From: an uncultured Lachnospiraceae bacterium
Lineage (GTDB): Bacteria > Bacillota > Clostridia > Lachnospirales > Lachnospiraceae
Reading direction: 5' to 3'
Assembly (NCBI GenBank): GCA_902795625.1
Contig: CADBLW010000258.1
Coordinates: 1 to 14,361 of the forward strand
DNA: 14,361 bases
The notes beneath the pieces are model-generated. The model saw only the letters and a program-made list of their open reading frames with translations, had not been told where the DNA came from and did not search any database. The position numbers were made by a program, and so were the translations under genes. Within the stretch, counting starts at the first letter, position 1, and every line of letters begins with the position of its first letter. Below, piece after piece: positions 1 through 7,043 of this stretch.

Positions 1-648
1 GTAGCCGTCCATTCCCTTCGTCGCGAGCAACGCGTCCGCCAATAACGCAGCGACAACGGCGCCGCAGAGATTTTCATAATGCCCCTCACCCGAGGCAACC
101 TTCGGGTCAATGACGCAATCGGCAACCGGCAGCGTCTCCTGCGGATCATGGTGATCCGTCACAGCGACACGAAGGCCTAATTCCTTCGCCAGCGCGCATT
201 GCTTGACCGCCGCAATGCCGTTGTCCACCGTTACAAGCGTGCTCACGCCGTCTGCCTTTGCCTGTCTGACCATATCCTCGGAAAGGCCGTATCCATCCGC
301 AACGCGGTCCGGGATCCGGTAGTCGGCATCCGCTCCGAGCATGCGAAGCGCGGTGAGCATCAGGTATGTTCCGGTCACGCCGTCGACATCGTAGTCACCG
401 ATGACACGGAATTTCCCATTTTCCGCAATACCTTCCATTATGACGCGGATAAACTCATCCGTGCCCTCAAGCCTCGGCCATGCGATATTCGCGGGAGGAT
501 ACAGAAAGGATGCCACCTGCTCTTCCGTGCGGTATCCGCGGCTCCACAAAATGCGCGCGGCAATGTTGGTGATGCCGAAACGGTTCATAATACCCGTGAC
601 ATCGCCGGAACGCCAGGTTGTCATCCAATCCTCTTCGTATCTTCGCAT
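1..648 (-). CDS. recJ: Single-stranded-DNA-specific exonuclease RecJ (N-terminal part, cut by window edge)
   Basis: RecJ is a DHH-superfamily 5'-3' exonuclease acting on single-stranded DNA in recombination and mismatch or base-excision repair. I translated 216 codons from ATG 648-646; the frame runs open off the left edge. Motifs are in family order: GDYDVDG (residues 84-90, metal-binding aspartates), VDNG (141-144), TDHHD (164-168, the DHH signature), then VIDPK and LCGAVVAALL, which match the conserved stretch after the DHH motif. The N-terminal part (about 1-70) is the usual short helical lead-in with a RGYRTEEQVASFLYP segment. The full protein is normally over 550 residues, so more than half lies outside the window. 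A GAGGAA ribosome binding site sits just upstream. The gene follows secDF by 65 bp, with a terminator between them. Confidence 0.93.
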   Translation of the reverse strand, partial: MRRYEEDWMTTWRSGDVTGIMNRFGITNIAARILWSRGYRTEEQVASFLYPPANIAWPRLEGTDEFIRVIMEGIAENGKFRVIGDYDVDGVTGTYLMLTALRMLGADADYRIPDRVADGYGLSEDMVRQAKADGVSTLVTVDNGIAAVKQCALAKELGLRVAVTDHHDPQETLPVADCVIDPKVASGEGHYENLCGAVVAALLADALLATKGMDGY

Positions 649-670
649 AGTTTCCTCAAAACAAATCTTT

Positions 671-704
671 TAAAAACATCTGCCGGACGATTGCCCGGCA
701 GATG
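671..704 (-). terminator. Intrinsic terminator after secDF
   Basis: A perfect 10-bp stem (677-686 with 695-704) and 8-nt loop, followed on the minus strand by a TTTTTAAAAG tract. It lies 10 bp past the secDF stop and ends about 15 bp before the recJ ribosome binding site. recJ must therefore rely on read-through or a promoter inside secDF. Confidence 0.85.
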
Positions 705-713
705 ATACCATAC

Positions 714-2960
714 TTACGCTTTCGCTTTTTCCTTCTTCGAAACTCTGGTCTTAAAGAAATACCACAGCGAACCTGCGATGCAGACCGAGGAGTAACCGCC
801 GCACAGGATACCTACAGCCATCGGGATCGCGAAGATGCGAACCGACTCTACGCCGAGGATGATCAGCATCACAACGGTGAGCAACGTCGTCACGGACGTG
901 TGAATGCTTCGCGTGAACGTCTCGGTGATGCTTCGGTTGACAACATCGGCGAGCTCTTCCTTCTTCTTTCTGTTGGCAAGGTTCTCACGCAGACGGTCGA
1001 AGATGACGATGGTCGCGTTGATACTGTAACCGACGATCGTCAGCATGCAGGCGATAAAGCTTGTATCTACCGTGAGTCTCACAAGTGCGTACAGGCAAAG
1101 TACCACGAGAATATCGTGTACAAGCGCGAGCACGGAGCTTGCGGCAAATGCCATATTCGAGAAACGGATTAAAATGTAGAGAAGCATGAAGATCGTCGCG
1201 ACTACGACAGCGACCAGTGCATTGGTCTTCATCTCGCCGGAGATCGTACCGCTGATGGTCTCGGTCTCGATCGCGGACTCGGAGATGAAGTACTGGTTCA
1301 TCAGGCCCTTCTTCAGCTTATCGAGTGTCTGCTCATCAAGAGATTTGGTCTTCACAACAAGGATGCTGCGGCCCTCTACTGCGGATACGGAAGAATTTTC
1401 CCCGATCGTATCCGAGACAAACTTCTCCATGTCGGCATTCGAAGGTGCGGTTCCTCCAAAGGTAACCTGAACGGAAGTACCGCCTACGAAGTCAAGTCCG
1501 TAGTTAAGCGCATTTCCGGTCGATGCCTTGTTGACGATCAGCATGACGATGCAGAGAACAATAACAGAGCCGGAAATGATCGCGTACTTCTTCCAGTTCT
1601 GTACGATGCGCATCGGCTGCTTTTCCTTGGCGATACCGTATGCGTTAACGTTGTCGATACCGACATAGTAAAATGCCTTCATAATGAAGTAGGTGACAAC
1701 AAACGCCGTGAACATCGATACAAGAATACCGATGCCGAGGGTCGTAGCGAAGCCCTTGATCACGCCGCTTCCGCGGAAGTACAGCACGATCGCTGCGATC
1801 AGGGTCGTTACGTTGCCGTCGATGATGGCGCTCAAAGCTTTGCGGTAACCGATCTTAACGGAGGAACGCACCGTCTTGCCGGTGGCAAGTTCCTCGCGGA
1901 TACGCGTGAATATGATGACGTTGGCGTCGACGGCCATACCGATTGACAATATGATACCTGCGATACCCGGAAGAGTGAGCGTCACATGGAACGCAAGAAG
2001 CATTGCGAGCATCAGTCCGAGATATGTGATCAGGCTGAGGGATGCCGCAACACCGGGCACACGGTAGAAAATGCACATATAGATGCATACAAGCACAAAG
2101 CCGATAGCGCCCGCGATCATACTGGTCTTGAGCGCGCGGCTTCCGAGGGTTGCGCCTACAACGTTGGAACGAAGCGACTCGATCTCGATCGGCAGAGCAC
2201 CGATACGGATGATGGTTGCAAGGTTTCTCGCCTCCTCCATCGAATGGGACCCCGTGATGGTTGCAACACCGCCGGAGATCACAGCCTTAACGGCAGGTGC
2301 GCTGTACACTACATTATCATAAATGATGGCAATGATATTCTGCATCGAGCCGTACGCATACGATGCGCACTTCTTGGTTGCTTCTTCGAACTTCTTGCTT
2401 CCGGCATCATTGAGCGTAAGGCGAACCTCATACTCGATCGCGCCTGACTGGCTCTGACTTGTGGCAGCATCGGCTCCCGCAATGTCGGAACCGTCGATCA
2501 CGACATCTCCTGCCTTGATGATCTCATCCATGCTCTTGGCAAGCACGTATGTTCCGTCTGTATTGGAGATGTTATTGTGGCCTTCGCTGTCGCATGCGTA
2601 GATAAAGTAGATATTACCGGCGTTGCCGAGTGTGGAAAATACTTTCTCCGCATCATCCTCGCCCGGAATATCCACGTTAATTCTGCGGCTTCCTTCAAGA
2701 TATACCTTTGCTTCCGTGCTCAGAGACGAAGCACGCTTCTCCAGCTTAGTCTGGAGATCGCTCAACTCCTCCGAGGTAGGATTTTCCTTGACAGTCTGAT
2801 AAGTTACGCTGACACCGCCCGCGAGATCCAGACCGAGCTTCACGTCCTTCACTCCCGGAACCTTGCTGTTCACATACCCGAAATATCCCCACAGGGCGAT
2901 TCCCGCGATGATCAGAGCAAGTCCGATCAGCATCAGCAATCCTTTCGTCTTATCCTTCAT
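714..2960 (-). CDS. secDF: Fused protein-export membrane protein SecDF
   Basis: SecDF uses the proton gradient to help pull secreted proteins through SecYEG from the outer side of the membrane. The 748-residue protein is one SecD-SecF fusion, close in length to Bacillus SecDF. The SecD half has an N-terminal membrane segment (about 8-29), the LGLDLAGG motif, an extracytoplasmic domain, and GMAVDANVIIFTRIREEL with the transport aspartate at D345. The SecF half begins near 450 and has GLDFVGGTSV and FDRLREN; twelve membrane segments are expected. The SecF arginine (R684, TRSIHTS) is present, but the usual aspartate of SecF GYSxND is alanine (GYSINAT, A649). I start at ATG 2960 because AAGGAAGG ends 6 nt before it; an in-frame TTG at 2966 touches that site and is less likely. 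The tail is lysine-rich (KKEKAKA). Confidence 0.97.
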   Translation of the reverse strand: MKDKTKGLLMLIGLALIIAGIALWGYFGYVNSKVPGVKDVKLGLDLAGGVSVTYQTVKENPTSEELSDLQTKLEKRASSLSTEAKVYLEGSRRINVDIPGEDDAEKVFSTLGNAGNIYFIYACDSEGHNNISNTDGTYVLAKSMDEIIKAGDVVIDGSDIAGADAATSQSQSGAIEYEVRLTLNDAGSKKFEEATKKCASYAYGSMQNIIAIIYDNVVYSAPAVKAVISGGVATITGSHSMEEARNLATIIRIGALPIEIESLRSNVVGATLGSRALKTSMIAGAIGFVLVCIYMCIFYRVPGVAASLSLITYLGLMLAMLLAFHVTLTLPGIAGIILSIGMAVDANVIIFTRIREELATGKTVRSSVKIGYRKALSAIIDGNVTTLIAAIVLYFRGSGVIKGFATTLGIGILVSMFTAFVVTYFIMKAFYYVGIDNVNAYGIAKEKQPMRIVQNWKKYAIISGSVIVLCIVMLIVNKASTGNALNYGLDFVGGTSVQVTFGGTAPSNADMEKFVSDTIGENSSVSAVEGRSILVVKTKSLDEQTLDKLKKGLMNQYFISESAIETETISGTISGEMKTNALVAVVVATIFMLLYILIRFSNMAFAASSVLALVHDILVVLCLYALVRLTVDTSFIACMLTIVGYSINATIVIFDRLRENLANRKKKEELADVVNRSITETFTRSIHTSVTTLLTVVMLIILGVESVRIFAIPMAVGILCGGYSSVCIAGSLWYFFKTRVSKKEKAKA

Positions 2961-2988
2961 AATCAACCTTCCTTACAACATTCGGATT

Positions 2989-3008
2989 TGTGCGCCTGCA
3001 AGCGCACA
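2989..3008. repeat. Inverted repeat in secDF leader
   Basis: TGTGCGC (2989-2995) and GCGCACA (3002-3008) are perfect 7-bp arms around a 6-nt loop. If transcription starts near 3012, this is a hairpin at the very 5' end of the secDF mRNA, about 15 nt before the ribosome binding site. It could stabilise the message or affect initiation. There is no U-tract, so it is not a terminator. Confidence 0.5.
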
Positions 3009-3018
3009 CACTTAAAGA

Positions 3019-3047
3019 AGTATATCACAACTTTTCCGAATTTGAAA
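3019..3047 (-). promoter_or_regulatory. Putative secDF promoter (extended -10)
   Basis: On the minus strand, TATACT (3024-3019) is preceded by TGA, giving an extended -10 of TGN-TATACT. The -35 at 17-bp spacing (TTTCAA) is poor, which is tolerated with an extended -10. The predicted start is near 3012, giving a leader of about 50 nt. Confidence 0.5.
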
Positions 3048-3142
3048 CCAAAAGTTCAAGCAAAGAGGCATTTTTCGCATTTTATTTTGTAGCACTCGAA
3101 AAATGGTCACGAATATTATTTATAGGTTTCGCAAAATCAATA

Positions 3143-3171
3143 TTGCTTTGCTTCCTCTTTTGTGCTAATAT
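3143..3171 (+). promoter_or_regulatory. Promoter of the degV-family gene
   Basis: TTGCTT (3143-3148), 17-bp spacer, TAATAT (3166-3171), with a TGC extended -10 directly before the hexamer. This is a good vegetative sigma-70/SigA promoter. The predicted start is near 3178, giving a leader of about 95 nt. Confidence 0.75.
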
Positions 3172-3197
3172 ACAGATGTGGTTTTTAATTCTATGTA

Positions 3198-3250
3198 ATG
3201 TGACATTCATTCTTGCATTCATTTGTTCGCAATATTAACCCTTGTCACAT
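3198..3250. repeat. Long-range 8-bp inverted repeat in degV leader
   Basis: ATGTGACA (3198-3205) and TGTCACAT (3243-3250) are perfect complements 37 nt apart. Both lie in the predicted degV leader, the second ending 12 nt before the ribosome binding site. It may be a long-range RNA stem or a pair of protein sites. Confidence 0.4.
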
Positions 3251-3272
3251 AGTAAACTTTTTGGAGGACATT

Positions 3273-4142
3273 ATGAGCGATTATGTTATCATCACTGATT
3301 CCACCTGCGACCTGCCTTACTCTTTCGTAACGGAGCACGGCGTGGTCATTCAGCCTCTGGAATACACTGACGGTAATCAAACTTACGAGGACGGTCCCTC
3401 GACGGATCTGAAGCAGTTTTACTCGAATATGCGCAACGGCATTCAATATACGACCAACGCGACCAATCCCGAAGCGATCGGCAAGAACTACCGCGCTATT
3501 CTCGATCAGGGCAAGGACATTCTCCACATCGGATTTTCCTCGGGCCTGAGCTGCTCCTTCAACAACGCTCATATCACCGCTGACGAGATCGGCCAGGAAT
3601 ATCCGGACCGACGCATCATCGTCATCGACTCTCTCGCCGCTTCCATGGGCCAGGGTCTTCTCGTATACTACGCATGCAAATTGAAGGAAAACGGCGCTTC
3701 CATCGATGAGGTTGCCGACTGGCTCCGTGCCAATGTTCTTCACGCCTGCCACCAGTTCACCGTGGATGATCTGAAATATCTCATGCGCGGCGGCCGTGTC
3801 AGCAAGGTGTCCTGGCTTCTCGGAACGCTGATCAATATCAAGCCCGTTCTTCACGTCGATGACGAAGGTCATCTGATCCCTCTCGCTAAGGTCCGCGGCA
3901 GAAAGAAGTCTCTCGTCTCTCTGGTGGACAACATGGAGCAAACCATGGGCAGCATGCGCGACAAGAACGAGGTCATCCTGATCTCCCATTGCGACTGCTA
4001 CGAAGACGCGAAATTCGTAGGCGATCTCATTACCGAGCGCTTCGGTTTCACAAACATTGTTTACAACTATATCAACACCGTCATCGGCTCCCACAGCGGC
4101 CCCGGGACGGTTGCTCTGTTCTTCCTCGGCGACAAGCGCTGA
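3273..4142 (+). CDS. DegV family protein (FakB-like fatty-acid-binding protein)
   Basis: DegV proteins bind one fatty acid. FakB members present exogenous fatty acids to the kinase FakA for conversion to acyl-phosphate and use in phospholipid synthesis. The 289-residue length is typical. Family blocks are present in order: ITDSTCDLP (7-14), the TTNATNPEA segment (60-68), GFSSGLSCSFNNA (87-99) with the Ser-Gly loop near the fatty-acid carboxylate, VIDSLAASMGQGLLV (117-131), DDLKYLMRGGRVSK (165-178), LLGTLINIKPVL, and the C-terminal IGSHSGPGTVALFFLG (271-286). I choose ATG 3273 because GGAGGA lies 4 nt upstream; an earlier in-frame start near 3213 would bypass it. It is a single-gene unit ending at a shared terminator. 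No fakA is visible, so the kinase partner and ligand are inferred. Confidence 0.93.
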   Translation: MSDYVIITDSTCDLPYSFVTEHGVVIQPLEYTDGNQTYEDGPSTDLKQFYSNMRNGIQYTTNATNPEAIGKNYRAILDQGKDILHIGFSSGLSCSFNNAHITADEIGQEYPDRRIIVIDSLAASMGQGLLVYYACKLKENGASIDEVADWLRANVLHACHQFTVDDLKYLMRGGRVSKVSWLLGTLINIKPVLHVDDEGHLIPLAKVRGRKKSLVSLVDNMEQTMGSMRDKNEVILISHCDCYEDAKFVGDLITERFGFTNIVYNYINTVIGSHSGPGTVALFFLGDKR

Positions 4143-4224
4143 TCATTACGGAGCTTTACAAAACTTTGCCGGCCTGTGCCGGTACTTCTAAAGCGACATT
4201 ATCCGCAAAATGCCTATACTCAGC

Positions 4225-4255
4225 AAAAGAGCGCCTCGCAATGAGACGCTCTTTT
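4225..4255. terminator. Bidirectional intrinsic terminator between degV and the DUF6935-like gene
   Basis: AAAAGAGCG (4225-4233) and CGCTCTTTT (4247-4255) form a 9-bp stem with three inner pairs above one mismatch. The A-rich left and T-rich right edges give a U-tract in both directions, which suits the two convergent genes. It is about 83 bp past the degV stop and 45 bp past the facing gene. Confidence 0.85.
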
Positions 4256-4299
4256 GTTATATTTCGTATTTGAAATATCAGTATTCGTTTGCGATCCGA

Positions 4300-4884
4300 T
4301 TAAGCCCAGGGATCCTGACCTGCCGGAATGCGGATATCTGCAAGCAATCCGTAGAAGGTATCGGAAAATACGAACCACTCACCGGTGGAAGGCTTCGTGC
4401 GAAGCGTGATCGGGCGAAGCGAATCCGAACCGCCGGACTGCAGGTAAAGGATAAGATAACCGTCGCTGAATCTGTCGCGGCTGTAAGGGTTCTCCGTTAC
4501 CGTGATCGTGTACGGAGCCGTAGGCATGTAGTTATTCTGAGGCGTAGCGCCCTTGAAGTACGAACGAGGCTTATAATCCTTGTTGCCCATGAAACGATCC
4601 TTGATGAAGGAAATGTCATACGCCGAGATGGGCGCCGGTCCCTTCAGATGGTTCAGCATCGCAACGGAAGTTTCCTGATCCGTAGGGAAAATGCACAGAG
4701 CACAGATGCAAAGCGCTGCAACCGCAAAAGGATCCTTAAGATCCGCGTAAGGAAGCGCCTTAAAGCCTTCGATCGTCGTGGGGATATCCTGGAACACAAT
4801 ATCCTTCGTAGTGTTGGAGCTCTGCGTCCCGGACGTGTTGAGTGCGTTCGTAACGGTCTTCTTCAAATCGTCAAAAAATCCCAT
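4300..4884 (-). CDS. DUF6935-like conserved protein of unknown function
   Basis: A 194-residue soluble protein without signal peptide or membrane segment. Its blocks FKALPYADLKDPFAVAALC, LKGPAPISAYDISFIKDRF, RSYFKGATPQNNY, PYTITVTENPYS, and SGGSDSLRPITLR with KPSTGEWF and the ending DPWA recall a Bacillota family that I believe is DUF6935; that label is from memory. The N-terminus (1-33) is amphipathic and polar (GFFDDLKKTVTNALN), then the conserved domain fills about 34-194. It carries cysteines at the CICALC stretch (about 59-64), but I see no catalytic signature. ATG 4884 follows an AAGGAG site about 10 nt upstream. It is a single-gene unit with its own promoter. Function unknown. Confidence 0.85.
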   Translation of the reverse strand: MGFFDDLKKTVTNALNTSGTQSSNTTKDIVFQDIPTTIEGFKALPYADLKDPFAVAALCICALCIFPTDQETSVAMLNHLKGPAPISAYDISFIKDRFMGNKDYKPRSYFKGATPQNNYMPTAPYTITVTENPYSRDRFSDGYLILYLQSGGSDSLRPITLRTKPSTGEWFVFSDTFYGLLADIRIPAGQDPWA

Positions 4885-4905
4885 GTGTAAGTCTCTCCTT
4901 TCCTC

Positions 4906-4920
4906 GTATCATTACGATAC
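4906..4920. repeat. Palindrome at the predicted transcription start
   Basis: GTATC (4906-4910), 5-nt spacer, GATAC (4916-4920). It begins at the predicted +1 of the DUF6935-like gene. It could be an operator or a short 5' hairpin. Confidence 0.35.
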
Positions 4921-4926
4921 AAGCAA

Positions 4927-4955
4927 ATATTACCACATACACACTCTATTTGCAA
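4927..4955 (-). promoter_or_regulatory. Promoter of the DUF6935-like gene
   Basis: On the minus strand, TTGCAA (4955-4950), 17-bp spacer, TAATAT (4932-4927) with TGG directly before it as an extended -10. This is a strong SigA-type promoter. The start is predicted near 4920, giving a leader of about 36 nt. Confidence 0.75.
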
Positions 4956-5038
4956 CCAAATTGTAAATAAAAATTACTTTTTGGCGACGTATTTTTCACG
5001 TTTTCCGTCAGAATATCCGAACCGGACCTCACTTCAGC

Positions 5039-6064
5039 TCACATCTGTTTCTGTCCGAGCATCTCCCACTCGATCACCTCTGCGGGGATGATCTTTCTTC
5101 GGAGCATGCGATCCGTGATAACCCTGATATCTCCGCCGGCGTCGCGATACTCCCTCTTGATCAGCCAGTTGCTGATATACTGGATCGAACGTATCGTTCT
5201 TCTCTCCGTCTCGTCTGCCGTTCCGCCCTCATACACATCCTCATTTATCGGATTCCCGACGATCCTCAGATCAACATCATTTCTCCTTGTGTATTCCCCG
5301 TTCTCCTCCGCGACAAGGTGCATGTTCAACGATGGTTCCTCGGAAAATGTTCCGAACCGGTCAAGGTAATCCAGTCCGCGTCCGTCGGAAAGGTAATTCC
5401 TGAGTATCCTTGACATTTCAAGAAAGCAGAACCTTGATGAAAAGCCCGGCGCGTACCGGTTAACCGTCTGACGGATCACACCGGTCCGCATGCCTGTTCC
5501 GAAGAAGACAAAGAAACATTTTCCGAAGATGGAGCGATACCGGTCAAAGAAAGACTCAAAGGATTCCTCCTTGGCCGGAAGACACACGACCACAACATCG
5601 GATCGGTCCAGCATCGTCATCGTCGTGTCATTCTCGTTGGGCTGAAGATTGAGAAACACCTCGTCGAACCGAGTCTCCAGGAAATCAACCTGCTGGTCAA
5701 GCGCTTCCCTCACAAGAAAGCTGTAGGAATCCTCGTACAGGCTCTGATCCATTGGCATGAACATCAATCCGTTCCCGTCAGCGCGAATGATCGAACCGAA
5801 CTTGCTGCTTCTCCCCATCTCTCTGCAGACATGCCGCACGAAGATCTCTCCGGCCTTGTAGTAGACCTCACTCCCCCGTTTTGCTCCCTTTCGTACGGTG
5901 TCGTACCTGCTTCCGAGGAGATGAAATCCGAGATTACGTGTGTGCAGGTAATTTTCCGCTGCTACTATGCTGCACGGAAACATTCTGCAGCACATTCCGC
6001 CGACCAGTGTCAGTATCTGCGCCGTTTCCTCGCGGTAACCCGGCGACCAAAAAGATACTAGCAT
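5039..6064 (-). CDS. Degenerate ParA/MinD-like protein
   Basis: A 341-residue soluble protein without membrane segments. The pattern is that of a SIMIBI (ParA/MinD/CpaE) fold. The opening strand LVSFWSPG (2-9) sits where these ATPases begin their deviant Walker A, followed by a helix. FDEVFLNLQPN (133-143) sits at the Walker B strand, followed by MLDRSDVVVVCLPA (151-164), the usual strand after it. CFFVFFGTGMRTGVIRQTVNRY (183-204) matches the guanine-base/adenine-loop region of CpaE-like proteins. The Walker A lysines are absent (SPGYREETAQ), and the Walker B Asp is Asn139, so ATP hydrolysis is doubtful. The arginine-rich C-terminal third (about 255-341) is unassigned. ATG 6064 has GGAGG 8 nt upstream; an out-of-frame ATG at 6069 reads only 44 codons. 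Fold assignment is inference. No Tad pilus or partition genes are nearby. Confidence 0.75.
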   Translation of the reverse strand: MLVSFWSPGYREETAQILTLVGGMCCRMFPCSIVAAENYLHTRNLGFHLLGSRYDTVRKGAKRGSEVYYKAGEIFVRHVCREMGRSSKFGSIIRADGNGLMFMPMDQSLYEDSYSFLVREALDQQVDFLETRFDEVFLNLQPNENDTTMTMLDRSDVVVVCLPAKEESFESFFDRYRSIFGKCFFVFFGTGMRTGVIRQTVNRYAPGFSSRFCFLEMSRILRNYLSDGRGLDYLDRFGTFSEEPSLNMHLVAEENGEYTRRNDVDLRIVGNPINEDVYEGGTADETERRTIRSIQYISNWLIKREYRDAGGDIRVITDRMLRRKIIPAEVIEWEMLGQKQM

Positions 6065-6110
6065 TCATTATTCCTCCTTCCCGAACGCGCGCGATATCTA
6101 ATGTGTGTCG

Positions 6111-6140
6111 ATTATATCGGCAGGCGTAATACACGGACAA
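6111..6140 (-). promoter_or_regulatory. Promoter of the ParA-like gene
   Basis: On the minus strand, a perfect TATAAT (6116-6111) with TTGTCC (6140-6135) at 18-bp spacing. The predicted start is near 6104, giving a leader of about 40 nt to ATG 6064. Confidence 0.65.
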
Positions 6141-6195
6141 GTTTCATAAATGAACAACATTTTCCGGGGTTTCAACAATTTCTGACAGATACGTC

Positions 6196-6265
6196 AAAAA
6201 AGGCGCCCTTTCCTATGCAAAAACGACACTGAAGCCTCGTGTCGCACGCATCGGAAAATGGCGCC
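6196..6265 (-). terminator. Nested double intrinsic terminator downstream of the CYTH gene
   Basis: Outer arms GGCGCC (6260-6265 and 6202-6207) extend imperfectly inward to ATGC/GCAT pairing. On the minus strand the outer stem is followed by six Ts (6201-6196). An inner stem, CGACAC (6244-6239) with GTGTCG (6229-6224), is followed by its own five Ts (6223-6219). Either hairpin could terminate. It lies about 170 bp past the CYTH stop and just upstream of the next promoter. Confidence 0.7.
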
Positions 6266-6317
6266 GTTGTTCAATATATACAAGAATTCACGCAGTATTT
6301 CGTTAAGATGTACAGTT

Positions 6318-6354
6318 TTCTGTCAATTCGCGTAAAATTGTAAATGTGACAGAA
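6318..6354. repeat. Inverted repeat TTCTGTCA / TGACAGAA
   Basis: Perfect 8-bp arms 6318-6325 and 6347-6354 with a 21-nt spacer, which itself holds CAATT/AATTG (6324-6328, 6336-6340). Transcribed from the CYTH gene it would be a stem-loop without U-tract. It could also be a double protein site. A shorter ACAG-TTTT-CTGT repeat (6312-6323) overlaps its left arm. Confidence 0.45.
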
Positions 6355-6433
6355 TATTTGTCGGATATTAATGTTTCTGCATCAAGTAATATCATCGTTT
6401 AACCCGCAGAGATCATTTCCGAAACCTTTAAAG

Positions 6434-6925
6434 TCATTCAAGCGTCTTCAGCGATGTCAGCGAAGCAAGGTTTGAATTCTTATAGCGGCGGTCGGAGGAC
6501 ACGTCCGCGCCGAACCAGTCGGGAATGACTGCTCCGAGCGCTTCCTCTACGGTAGGGAACTCAATCTCGGCGGTGGCAAGTCCTTCCAGAACGCCGTGGT
6601 AGAGATCAAGCTCAATTGTATATCGTCCGTAAGGGATACGGTATCTTGTCTTGCGAAGCATCGGCGTCTCCGTGTAGGCACCAAGCCTCCGGTAGAGATC
6701 TTCGTCAATCTCCTCTTCGATCTCAATCCGCACCAGGTCCTGCTCCTTCGCATCCATAACATCCTTCGGCTTTTTCTTGATCGTCAGCAGATACCGGTCT
6801 CCGTCTCTTCGGATGCGCACCGTCGTTCCCTTCCTTGCGAGGTACCCCTGCTCGAGCTCCGAATGGGGATATTGATTGAGATTGTCCGGTATTTCGCGGA
6901 CAAGAAACTTCCGCTCGATTTCCAT
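6434..6925 (-). CDS. CYTH-domain triphosphate tunnel metalloenzyme
   Basis: CYTH/TTM enzymes hydrolyse tripolyphosphate or other triphosphates, or act as class IV adenylate cyclases, inside an eight-strand beta tunnel. This 163-residue protein starts with the defining ExExK signature (EIERK, E2, E4, K6). Further tunnel residues appear as paired charged positions: R37/R39 (TVRIRR), K50/K52 (TIKKK), K92 (MLRKTRY), E105/D107 (TIELDLY), and E120/E122 (TAEIEF), which normally bind metal. The size and the EGLATAEIEFPTVEEA block fit the short bacterial group typified by inorganic triphosphatases, so tripolyphosphatase activity is the best guess. ATG 6925 has GGAAGGG about 8 nt upstream; a longer frame to 6997 lacks family sequence. 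It is divergent from the GNAT gene. The substrate is not determinable here. Confidence 0.92.
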   Translation of the reverse strand: MEIERKFLVREIPDNLNQYPHSELEQGYLARKGTTVRIRRDGDRYLLTIKKKPKDVMDAKEQDLVRIEIEEEIDEDLYRRLGAYTETPMLRKTRYRIPYGRYTIELDLYHGVLEGLATAEIEFPTVEEALGAVIPDWFGADVSSDRRYKNSNLASLTSLKTLE

Positions 6926-7043
6926 TTGCGTTTCCCTTCCTTCAATGGTAGTATTATTTCGTATTTTACATGTATATATGCGCAATACAGGCCGCACGCA
7001 CCGTCGCGCACGTAATATTTCCCTTTAGAGGCATCCGTCACCG

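Larger units (their letters stand above)
2961..3272. other. Divergent secDF / degV intergenic region
   Basis: A 312-bp AT-rich gap between divergent genes. It holds a minus-strand promoter for secDF, a 7-bp hairpin in the secDF leader, an extended -10 promoter for degV, and an 8-bp inverted repeat in the degV leader. I see no convincing small gene. A plus-strand frame at 2990-3238 spans both promoters and has no ribosome binding site. Confidence 0.7.
6065..6433. other. 369-bp non-coding region between ParA-like and CYTH genes
   Basis: Both flanking genes are on the minus strand. The gap holds a long 3' region of the CYTH gene with an imperfect inverted repeat (6318-6354), a nested double terminator (6196-6265), two copies of the 9-mer CGGAAAATG, three TGACAG words, and the promoter of the ParA-like gene. 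I see no open frame with a ribosome binding site. Confidence 0.65.

Noticed and set aside
2990..3238. A small plus-strand frame with a hydrophobic stretch between secDF and degV
   Set aside because: It spans both divergent promoters, has no ribosome binding site, and the hydrophobicity follows from T-rich promoter DNA.
3219..4094. A 291-codon minus-strand open frame opposite the degV-family gene
   Set aside because: The plus strand carries all DegV motifs, a promoter and GGAGGA; the minus frame has none.
4960..5038. A possible terminator after the ParA-like gene (GACG / CGTC around an A-rich loop)
   Set aside because: Only four pairs with a long loop and an interrupted T-tract. Too weak to call.
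5934..6069. A short out-of-frame reading from ATG 6069, nearer to the GGAGG site than the chosen ParA-like start
   Set aside because: It stops after 44 codons and overlaps the ParA-like frame, whose sequence fits the fold. A leader-peptide role cannot be excluded but nothing supports it.
6926..7043. Promoters for the divergent CYTH and GNAT genes
   Set aside because: AT-rich words such as TATATA and TAATAT are present, but no -35 partner is found at 16-18 bp on either strand.
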